IMG/VR virus record: IMGVR_UViG_3300025687_000338
Location: 1-23,544 of that record
Origin: a virus
Length of the DNA: 23,544 nt
Direction: 5' to 3' (one strand)
Positions 17,207 to 23,544 of the stretch are shown here, piece after piece; the first letter of the stretch is position 1, and every line of letters starts with the position of its first letter. The translations under genes were made by a program, and so were the position numbers. The notes beneath the pieces are model-generated. The model searched no databases. It was not told the DNA's origin and saw only the letters and a list, made by a program, of their open reading frames with translations.

Positions 17207-17659
17207 ATGCCGGACACCAAGAGCGGCCGACCCACGAAGTACAAGCCGGAGTTCGCAAAGCAGGTTGTACCTCTCTGCGAACATGGCTTTACGGATCAGG
17301 AACTGGCCGACTTCTTTGAGGTAAATATTGCCACGCTTTACCGATGGAAGGCGGCGCACCCTGAATTTCGCGAGGCCATAAAAAGCGCGGGTGAGATCGC
17401 AGACGATCGCGTCGAGCGCTCATTGTACCAGAAGGCGATCGGCTATGAGCAGGACGCCGTGAAAGTGTTCATGCCGGCCGGCGCGTTGGAGCCTGTTTAC
17501 GCTCCCATCCGTGAGCGCGTAGCAGCCGACACGGCAGCCGCGATCTTCTGGCTCAAGAACCGTCGCAAAGATAAGTGGCGCGACAAGAGTGAAACAGGCT
17601 TCACCGACCCAGACGGTAACGCCATGGTTCCGGTGCTGAATGTCGTCAAGGCACAATGA
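17207..17659 (+). CDS. terS: Terminase small subunit (150 aa)
   Basis: TerS recognises phage DNA and recruits TerL for packaging. RPTKYKPEFAKQVVPLCEHG then FTDQELADFFEVNIATLYRW is the typical N-terminal HTH of many alphaproteobacterial phage small terminases (GFTD-x-E-x-A-x-F-F-x-V-x-x-x-T-x-x-x-W). The middle (VERSLYQKAIGYEQDAVKVF, APIRERVAADTAAAIFWLKN) is the oligomerisation helix pair, ending in RRKDKWRDK as is common. It ends inside the beginning of terL, overlapping by 20 bases, which is the usual arrangement. Confidence 0.88.
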   Translation: MPDTKSGRPTKYKPEFAKQVVPLCEHGFTDQELADFFEVNIATLYRWKAAHPEFREAIKSAGEIADDRVERSLYQKAIGYEQDAVKVFMPAGALEPVYAPIRERVAADTAAAIFWLKNRRKDKWRDKSETGFTDPDGNAMVPVLNVVKAQ

Positions 17660-19118
17660 ACTCAGCCTTGAGTTGCACGCCAAGCAATCCATCGCCTTTG
17701 ACAGCGCCGCGACTGAAATCCTCTATGGCGGTGCGGCTGGAGGCGGAAAGTCCCATCTCATGCGCGTTGCCGCCATCACATGGTGCGCGGCTGTCTCAGG
17801 GCTCCAGGTCTATCTGTTCCGCCGCATCCGTGACGATCTCATCAAGAACCACATGGAAGGCCCAAAAGGCTTTCGCGCCATCCTCGCCGGGTGGGTCATG
17901 TGCGGCTTCGTCAAGATCGTGGACGACGAAATCCGGTTCTGGAACGGCAGCCGCATCTACCTCTGCCACTGCAAGGACGAGAAGGACATCTACAAGTACC
18001 AGGGCGCCGAGATCCACGTCCTGCTGGTCGATGAGCTCACGCACTTCACCGAGAGCATGTACCGCTTCCTGCGCAATCGCGTGCGCATGGTGGGGCTTAC
18101 CGTGCCGGCAAACTACGCTGGCCGCTTCCCCCGCATTTTGGCCGGCGCCAACCCGGGCAACATCGGACATCTTTGGGTGAAGGCGACGTTCGTGGACCGC
18201 GGCTCCTATGAGGTCTACCAGGCCGCGCCGGAGGAAGGCGGCATGATGCGCCAGTTCATTCCGGCGTTGCTCGAGGATAACCCGAGCATGAGCGTCGATG
18301 ATCCTGGCTATGAGATGCGCCTGCAAGGGCTCGGGTCGGCGACGCTTGTGCAGGCCATGCGTTATGGCAATTGGGACGTGATCGAGGGAGCCTTCTTCGA
18401 TTGTTGGGCTCCTCAGCGGCACATTGTGCGGCCGTTCGAGATCCCGGCGCACTGGCTGCGTTTCATGTCGGGCGATTGGGGCTCAGCCAAGCCATTCTCG
18501 TTCGGCTGGTGGGCTGTCGCCTCCGACCCGATCACGGTGGAGGCGCGCGACGGTGGGCACCGCGTCCAGATCCCGCGTGGCTGCCTTGTCCGCTACCGTG
18601 AATGGTACGGCGCCAAGAAGCCGAACGAAGGCCTAAAGCTCCACGCCGACGCTGTGGCGCGCGGCATCAAGGAACGCGAGGTCAATGACACAGTGAAGCT
18701 CAGCTATCGCGTGCTCGACCCGGCAGCGTTCGCAGAAGACGGCGGCGAGTCGATTGCTCAGGCCATGGCGCGAGAGAAGGTCACGTTCCGACCGGCTGAC
18801 AATGCGCGCGTGTCTCAGCGCGGCGCCATGGGTGGCTGGGACCAGATGCGCGGCAGGCTCGTTGGCGATGAGGATGGGCACCCCATGCTGGTCACGTTCT
18901 CGACGTGCCATGACAGCATCAGGACGATCCCAGCCCTGCAGCACGACAAGGACAGACCCGAGGATATCGACTCGGACGGCGAAGACCACGCCGGCGATGA
19001 GTGGCGCTATGCCTGCATGTCGCGTCCTTGGGTGCGCAAGGCGCCGCAGGTCAAGAAGACGCCATCGGACGGCTATCGCCGTGCAAGCCAGTCAAGCGAA
19101 CAGAGCTGGAGGGTCTAA
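17640..19118 (+). CDS. terL: Terminase large subunit (492 aa)
   Basis: The packaging motor and nuclease. Near the N-terminus, LHAKQSIAFDSAATEILYGG precedes Walker A GGAAGGGKS (residues 30-38). VLLVDELTHF carries Walker B with the catalytic Glu (D131-E132). The coupling segment LAGANPGN follows. The nuclease domain begins at FMSGDWGSAKPFSFGWW (D279), with another acidic cluster around LDPAAFAEDGGES. Length is typical. The start at ATG 17640 overlaps terS by 20 bases. By motif type it resembles the P22/Sf6-like headful group, fitting the portal that follows, but the packaging mode is not visible directly. Confidence 0.92.
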   Translation: MSSRHNELSLELHAKQSIAFDSAATEILYGGAAGGGKSHLMRVAAITWCAAVSGLQVYLFRRIRDDLIKNHMEGPKGFRAILAGWVMCGFVKIVDDEIRFWNGSRIYLCHCKDEKDIYKYQGAEIHVLLVDELTHFTESMYRFLRNRVRMVGLTVPANYAGRFPRILAGANPGNIGHLWVKATFVDRGSYEVYQAAPEEGGMMRQFIPALLEDNPSMSVDDPGYEMRLQGLGSATLVQAMRYGNWDVIEGAFFDCWAPQRHIVRPFEIPAHWLRFMSGDWGSAKPFSFGWWAVASDPITVEARDGGHRVQIPRGCLVRYREWYGAKKPNEGLKLHADAVARGIKEREVNDTVKLSYRVLDPAAFAEDGGESIAQAMAREKVTFRPADNARVSQRGAMGGWDQMRGRLVGDEDGHPMLVTFSTCHDSIRTIPALQHDKDRPEDIDSDGEDHAGDEWRYACMSRPWVRKAPQVKKTPSDGYRRASQSSEQSWRV

Positions 19119-21041
19119 GTGCAGTCGTACGCCGTGACCGGCTCTGTCGCCGACAAGAAGGACGAGCCCGGCCTCCACCGCAAGCGCCGCTGGTTTCGTG
19201 CCTACGAGACCAACAAGCGGCAGGAGCAGGAGGAAGCCCGCGAGGCGCGGAAGTATTACCACGACAAGCAGTGGACAGACATCGAAGTCGAGCGCCTGAA
19301 ACGCCGCGGCCAGCAGGCGACGGTGCGCAACCGCATCAAGCGCAAGATCGACTTTCTCGTTGGCACCGAGCAGCGCCTGCGTCGTGACCCGAAGGCCTAC
19401 CCGCGGACGCCGCAGCACGAGAAGGACGCCGACGTGGCCACGGCCGGTCTGCGCTACGTCTGCGACCAGAGCCGCTGGGAAAAAATCTCGTCCGACGTGA
19501 TGCACGACGCTCTGGTGAGCGGCATCGGTGTGGCGTTCATCGGCATCGAGGGCAGCGATCCGGCCATCCGTCACGTCCCGGTCGATCGCTTCTTCTATGA
19601 CCCGCGATCGATCCAGCCTGATTTAAGCGATGCCCGCTACCTGGGCCTGCATCTCTGGTTCGACATCGACGAGGCCAAGGAGCGGTGGGGCCATGCGGCC
19701 GAAGCGCTCGAAAGCATGATGGACGCCGAGGCGGGAACGTCGTCGGCCATCATCGAGCACGATCGTCAGGAGCAGTGGGGCGACTTCGAGGGCCGGCGCG
19801 TCCGCGTGGTCGAGTTCTGGGAGCAGCGCAGCCTCGCGCCGCACATGCAGGGCTTCGGCTGGTACTTCTGTTTCTTCACGGGCGAGGTGGAGCTCGAAAA
19901 GGGCTGGTCGCCCTACACCGGCGAGAAGAACACGCCCGATTGCCCCTATGAAGCGTGGTCGCCCTACGTCGATGAGCGCGGCGACCGCTACGGCCTCGTC
20001 CGCACGCTCAAGAGCATTCAGGACGAGATCAATTACAGCGCCTCCAAGTTCCTGCATCGCCTGAGCACCCGCCAGTTCTTCTACAAGGAAGGCGCGGTTG
20101 ACGATGTGGACGAGTTCTCGCAGTCGATCGCTCGCCCGGACGGCAAGATCAAGATCGCCGCCCATACGAAATGGGGCGAGGACATCGGCCTTGTTGACGA
20201 TACCGTCGAGATGCGCGGCGAGGCCGAGCGGCATTCGATGGCGCTGTCCGAGATGGAAAACTACGGCCCGAACCCTGGGCTGGTCGGTCAGGGCGAAGGC
20301 GTTGACGGTGCATCGGGCCGCGCGCTTCTGGCTCAGCGCGACAGCGGCATGACCGAGCTTTCGCCGGTATTCGAGCGCCAGCGCGACTGGAAGCTCCGCT
20401 GCTATCGCAAGATGTGGAGCCGCATCCGTCAGGCCTGGCAGGGTGAGAAGTGGATACGCATCACGGACGACCAGAACGCGGTGCAGTTCGTCGGCATGAA
20501 CCAGTACGAGATGGACCCGATGACGGGCCAGATCATGGCTCAGAACGTGGTCGCGCAGATCGACGTGGACATCATCCTCGATGAAGGCCCCGACACCATC
20601 GTCATGAACGAGGAGCTGATGCAGCACTTCTCGAGCATGGGCGAGGCGGCATTCTCGCCGGCGGGCAAGCTGCTCATCGAGCTGTCTAACGTGAACAACA
20701 AGGATCGCCTGCTCAAGATGATCGACGAGGCGATGCAGGCCACGCAGCCGCAAGGCCCGCCGCCGGAGCAGATCAAGGCCGAGGCGCAAATGCAGCAGAT
20801 GCAGGCCAAGGCGCAGCAGGATCAGATGAAGTTCCAGGCGGACATGCAGTTGAAGGGCGCCGACTTCCAGCTCAAGCAGCTCGACCTCGAGCAGAAACAG
20901 CTTGAGGCCGAAACACAGCGCAACCTCAAGATCATGGAGCTTGACGCCGACCGAACGCGCCTCCAGTTCGAGCAGGAGAAGCATCGGATGGAGCTCGAGC
21001 GCATGGACCGCCAGGCCGAGCACGACCGGAAGATGCTCTAG
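19119..21041 (+). CDS. P22-like portal protein (640 aa; in-frame amber before a 12-codon extension)
   Basis: The dodecameric channel through which DNA enters the head. GTG 19119 directly follows the terL stop and has GGAGG upstream. ARKYYHDKQWTDIEVERLKR, IKRKIDFLVGTEQR, HVPVDRFFYDPRSIQ and SASKFLHRLSTRQF are typical of P22-type portals, as is the position between terL and scaffold. The last ~110 residues form a Gln/Met/Lys-rich helix (QMQQMQAKAQQDQMKFQ onward), comparable to the barrel helix of P22. The gene stops at TAG 21039-21041, but the frame continues with 12 more natural codons (HKAKSAKEKEAA) to TGA 21078-21080, which overlaps the next start. So a readthrough form or a recent CAG-to-TAG change is likely. 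Confidence 0.9.
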   Translation: MQSYAVTGSVADKKDEPGLHRKRRWFRAYETNKRQEQEEAREARKYYHDKQWTDIEVERLKRRGQQATVRNRIKRKIDFLVGTEQRLRRDPKAYPRTPQHEKDADVATAGLRYVCDQSRWEKISSDVMHDALVSGIGVAFIGIEGSDPAIRHVPVDRFFYDPRSIQPDLSDARYLGLHLWFDIDEAKERWGHAAEALESMMDAEAGTSSAIIEHDRQEQWGDFEGRRVRVVEFWEQRSLAPHMQGFGWYFCFFTGEVELEKGWSPYTGEKNTPDCPYEAWSPYVDERGDRYGLVRTLKSIQDEINYSASKFLHRLSTRQFFYKEGAVDDVDEFSQSIARPDGKIKIAAHTKWGEDIGLVDDTVEMRGEAERHSMALSEMENYGPNPGLVGQGEGVDGASGRALLAQRDSGMTELSPVFERQRDWKLRCYRKMWSRIRQAWQGEKWIRITDDQNAVQFVGMNQYEMDPMTGQIMAQNVVAQIDVDIILDEGPDTIVMNEELMQHFSSMGEAAFSPAGKLLIELSNVNNKDRLLKMIDEAMQATQPQGPPPEQIKAEAQMQQMQAKAQQDQMKFQADMQLKGADFQLKQLDLEQKQLEAETQRNLKIMELDADRTRLQFEQEKHRMELERMDRQAEHDRKML

Positions 21042-21079
21042 CACAAGGCCAAGTCGGCCAAGGAAAAGGAAGCCGCGTG

Positions 21080-21346
21080 ATGTTGCATGAGGAATTGAGG
21101 CTCAAGGCGCTGGAGGCCGCTCGCCAGGAAGGGCTGTCGGGTGACGCGCTCATGACCCGCGCCGAGGAAATCTACCAGTGGATCCGCTACGGCGCGGACG
21201 GCGCCACGGAGACGCGCAAGGCGCTGGACGGCATCTCGTTGACGGATGCCAGGACCGGCGAGACCCGCCCCGCCCGTGTCGTCGGGCGCGATCAGGACAT
21301 CATCGACAAGCTTCGCGATGCCGACGGGTATCGCAAGGACCAGTAA
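21080..21346 (+). CDS. Hypothetical head-region protein (88 aa)
   Basis: ATG 21080 overlaps the TGA that would end an extended portal protein (TGATG); GTG 21077 is an alternative. The product begins MLHEELRLKALEAARQEGLS and continues with SGDALMTRAEEIYQWIRYGA, acidic and helical, ending LRDADGYRKDQ. Small helical proteins between portal and scaffold genes occur in several phages but have no assigned role. No family is recognised. Confidence 0.65.
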   Translation: MLHEELRLKALEAARQEGLSGDALMTRAEEIYQWIRYGADGATETRKALDGISLTDARTGETRPARVVGRDQDIIDKLRDADGYRKDQ

Positions 21347-21481
21347 GCAGACCACGTGCGTAGCCTCGCCGGCTCAACCGGCGTTCCTCGCGATTGCGGG
21401 CGCGTAATCCCGCGACCTCGCCACGTCGGGCGTAAAGCGACGATCCCGTGACCAGCTACGATAAAGCGGACAGCAGGAAAC

Positions 21482-22348
21482 ATGCAGACTGATACTGGCA
21501 GGCCCGATGAGGGCTTCGACAGCGTGTTCGCACGCGACGACGTTGAGGACAGCCACGACAGCGGTGCGGAGCCCGTCGCACCGGAGGCAGCCCAGCCGCG
21601 GGACGAGGCCGGACGGTTCACGTCCGTCCATAACCAGCCCGTGGACGAGCCGCAGCAGGCAGAGCCGGCACAGCCGGAGCCGCCGCCGCAAGCCTCGCAG
21701 CCCGAGACGCCGCCCCAGCAACAGCCGCGCCTGATCCCGCTGCCTGAGCTTCAGAGTGAGCGTCAGAAGCGACAAGAGGCCGAGCGCCAGTTGGCGGCCC
21801 TACAAGGCCAGATGCAGGCGTTTCAGCAGATGTACCAGCGCCCCCCTCAGCAGGCGCAGCCGCAGCAGGAGGCGATGCCGGACCCCTATGTCGACCCGGA
21901 AGGGTGGGCACGGTTCCAGCAGACGCAGATCCAGCGGCAGCAGGAGGCAATGCAGCTTCAGGTCCGCGACCAGATCGCCAACATGAGCGAGGTCTGGGCG
22001 CGTCGCCAGTTCGGCGATGATCTGGTCCAGAAAGCCCAGCAGTGGGCGATCCAGACCGGCGCGGCACAGCATTTCTTCCTCAACGCCCGCGATCCCTACG
22101 GCGAGCTGATCGACGCCTACAAGCGTCAGGAGGCTTTGACCCGCATCGGCAGTGACGTGGACAGCTACGAGAAGCGCATCCGTGAGGAGGAGCGCCAGAA
22201 GGTGCTGGCCGAACTCAAAGCCGGTGGCGGACAGCCGCGGCCGACGTTCCCCGGAACGCTGGCGAACGGCACGCCGACAGGGCGCCAGGGGGGGCATCTC
22301 GATCCGCAGACCGCCGCCGATTCCGTGTTCGCGCGTCCCGGCGGCTAA
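21482..22348 (+). CDS. Scaffolding protein (288 aa)
   Basis: Position between portal and major capsid genes, acidic N-terminus, a Pro/Gln-rich middle (QAEPAQPEPPPQASQ, PPQQAQPQQEAMPDP) and long charged helices (ERQKRQEAERQLAALQGQM, YEKRIREEERQKVLAELKA) all fit a phage scaffold that guides capsid assembly and then leaves. DSVFAR appears twice, near the N-terminus (residues 13-18) and at the C-terminus (280-285). A good ribosome site (GCAGGAAAC) precedes the ATG. The ~135 bases before the gene contain only small stems, such as CGCCGG-CTCAA-CCGGCG (21368-21384). Confidence 0.82.
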   Translation: MQTDTGRPDEGFDSVFARDDVEDSHDSGAEPVAPEAAQPRDEAGRFTSVHNQPVDEPQQAEPAQPEPPPQASQPETPPQQQPRLIPLPELQSERQKRQEAERQLAALQGQMQAFQQMYQRPPQQAQPQQEAMPDPYVDPEGWARFQQTQIQRQQEAMQLQVRDQIANMSEVWARRQFGDDLVQKAQQWAIQTGAAQHFFLNARDPYGELIDAYKRQEALTRIGSDVDSYEKRIREEERQKVLAELKAGGGQPRPTFPGTLANGTPTGRQGGHLDPQTAADSVFARPGG

Positions 22349-22373
22349 TCAGCCATCACGGGAACCAACCTAA

Positions 22374-23501
22374 ATGGAAACCACCGTTCTTTCCGGTCTC
22401 GAGCTGACCAAATGGCAGCGGGACTTCATGAAGTCGTATGTCCGCGAGTCCGGCTTTGCCCCGTACATGGGCACGTCGGAGATGGACATCATCCACGTCA
22501 AGAACGACCTGCGCTCTGACGGCTATACGATCCGTATTCCTCTGCTGCTCGACCTCCAGAGCGAGGGCGTGAGCGGCAATACCCGCCTCAGCGGCAACGA
22601 GGAAGCGCTCGATCAGTACTACTTTGACGTGTCGTGGGAGTTCTACCGCCACGCCGTCGAGACGAGCAAGAAGGAGCGGGAGAAGTCGGCGAACAACCTG
22701 CTGGCCGCCAAGCGCCCGCTGCTGCGCTCCTGGGCGTCGGAAAAGATCAAGTATCAGATCATCGAGGCGTTCCACAAGATGGGAACGACCAACTACACCG
22801 ACGCGTCCGAGGCGACGAAGGATGCGTGGCTTGCGGCCAATACGGATCGCGTGCTGTTCGGCAACGCGATCTCGAACCATTCGGCCAACGACCATTCGGC
22901 GGCGCTGGCCAACATCGACACGACCAACGACAAGCTGACGGCAGCGTCAGTGCATCTCCTGAAGCGTCGGGCTCGCATGGCCTACCCGCGAATCCGTCCA
23001 TTCAAGACCGGCACGCAGGGCCGCGAATACTTCGTGATGATGACGCACCCGCGCTGCTTCCGCGATCTCAAGAAGGACACGACGATCGCCGCGGCGAACC
23101 GCGACGCGCGCCCGCGCGACGTAAACGCCAACCCGATCTTCCAGGACGGTGACATCATCTATGATGGCATCATCTTCCGCGAGATCCCCGAGTTCGAGGT
23201 GGCCAAGTTCTCGTCGTCGGTCAACACCGAGACCACGCTTGTCGGCGTCGGCAATTCGTCGTCGGACGTGGGCGTGAACTTCCTCTGCGGCTGCCAGGCG
23301 ATCGCCTACGTCAACAAGGAGATGCCGACGCCGACCTCCAAGAAGGAGGACGACTACGGCTACTTCTCCGGCGTCGGCATCGAGATGGCGCACGGCATCG
23401 AGAAGGTCCGCTGGGCCAACAACGCCAGCGGCAACATGGGCACGACGCAGAAGGATTTCGGCATCGTGACGGCCTACTTCTCGGCCTCGGCTGACACCTG
23501 A
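22374..23501 (+). CDS. N4 gp56-like major capsid protein (375 aa)
   Basis: The sequence METTVLSGLELTKWQRDFMK and SGFAPYMGTSEMDIIHVKND, followed by GYTIRIPLLLDLQSEGV and EEALDQYYFDVSWEFYRHAV, matches the N-terminal pattern of the N4 gp56 / DUF4043 major-capsid family. The middle holds LHRAR-type loops (KRRARMAYPRIRPF, REYFVMMTHPRCFRDLK) and the end carries NFLCGCQAIAYVNKEM and GYFSGVGIEMAHGIEKVRW, also conserved in the family. The size fits. It follows the scaffold gene after 25 bases. It is the most abundant structural protein expected. A hairpin right after its stop probably ends or processes its mRNA. Confidence 0.87.
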   Translation: METTVLSGLELTKWQRDFMKSYVRESGFAPYMGTSEMDIIHVKNDLRSDGYTIRIPLLLDLQSEGVSGNTRLSGNEEALDQYYFDVSWEFYRHAVETSKKEREKSANNLLAAKRPLLRSWASEKIKYQIIEAFHKMGTTNYTDASEATKDAWLAANTDRVLFGNAISNHSANDHSAALANIDTTNDKLTAASVHLLKRRARMAYPRIRPFKTGTQGREYFVMMTHPRCFRDLKKDTTIAAANRDARPRDVNANPIFQDGDIIYDGIIFREIPEFEVAKFSSSVNTETTLVGVGNSSSDVGVNFLCGCQAIAYVNKEMPTPTSKKEDDYGYFSGVGIEMAHGIEKVRWANNASGNMGTTQKDFGIVTAYFSASADT

Positions 23502-23507
23502 TGACGC

Positions 23508-23528
23508 GGGCGGGCTCAACGCCCGCCC
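23508..23528 (+). terminator. Hairpin after the capsid gene
   Basis: GGGCGGGC (23508-23515) and GCCCGCCC (23521-23528) form a perfect 8-base GC stem with a 5-base loop, 7 bases after the stop. Only a weak pyrimidine stretch follows (TCCCTTGCTCTC), so it is a partial terminator or an mRNA-protecting structure. Confidence 0.6.
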
Positions 23529-23544
23529 TCCCTTGCTCTCGATC

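Noticed and set aside
19623-21044. Long minus-strand frame of 473 codons opposite the portal gene
   Set aside because: It is Leu/His/Arg-rich, a typical antisense shadow of a GC-rich gene full of Glu/Gln codons, and has no ribosome site or domain.
19119-21080. Alternative genetic code with TAG read as an amino acid
   Set aside because: Several other genes in the window end naturally at TAG, so wholesale recoding does not fit.
21347-21481. tRNA or small gene between the 88-aa gene and the scaffold gene
   Set aside because: Only short GC stems (for example 21368-21384) and no tRNA consensus or supported frame.

Overview
The window is phage DNA, most likely a temperate phage or prophage of an alphaproteobacterium (Rhizobiales-like). 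The base composition is GC-rich, genes are packed head-to-tail with ATGA/GTGA/TGATG overlaps, and one gene encodes GcrA, a cell-cycle regulator family confined to alphaproteobacteria and their phages. I see no integrase, lysis cassette or tail genes, so the element probably continues beyond the right edge. The first ~200 bases may be non-phage flank.

Layout. Positions 383-4281 hold a leftward early operon: two hypothetical genes, two tiny single-span membrane proteins, a RecT-family annealase, several small phage proteins, a DUF1367-like protein and an HNH nuclease. Positions 4282-4494 are a divergent control region with a good leftward promoter, a long inverted repeat and a perfect DnaA box. 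Positions 4495-9491 run rightward: small HTH protein, GcrA, a lambda O-like replication protein with iterons inside its gene, a helicase-loader-like protein, a helicase and a DNA methyltransferase. Positions 9488-12112 hold small genes of mostly unknown role: an exported protein, a small membrane protein, a LexA-like winged helix and a NusG-like protein. The NusG-like gene is followed by a hairpin and a TGGAACC repeat array.

Positions 12297-13741 form a separate leftward unit with its own promoter and a textbook terminator. It encodes a 61-aa protein and a four-span membrane protein with a putative DNA-binding tail. Positions 13805-16838 run rightward again: a second HTH protein, an HNH/AP2 nuclease, an outer-membrane beta-barrel protein and a second four-span membrane protein. 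Positions 16835-23501 are the packaging and head module: TerS, TerL, P22-like portal, scaffold and N4 gp56-like major capsid protein.

How it works together. The order of leftward recombination operon, divergent switch, small HTH gene, gcrA, possible leftward antisense RNA, O-like gene with internal origin, then P-like loader mirrors the lambda early region, with gcrA in the place of cII. The DnaA box and a GANTC site in the switch suggest that the phage may read host cell-cycle state. The least explained parts are the NusG-like/repeat locus, the membrane protein with a DNA-binding-like tail, and the amber codon near the end of the portal gene.
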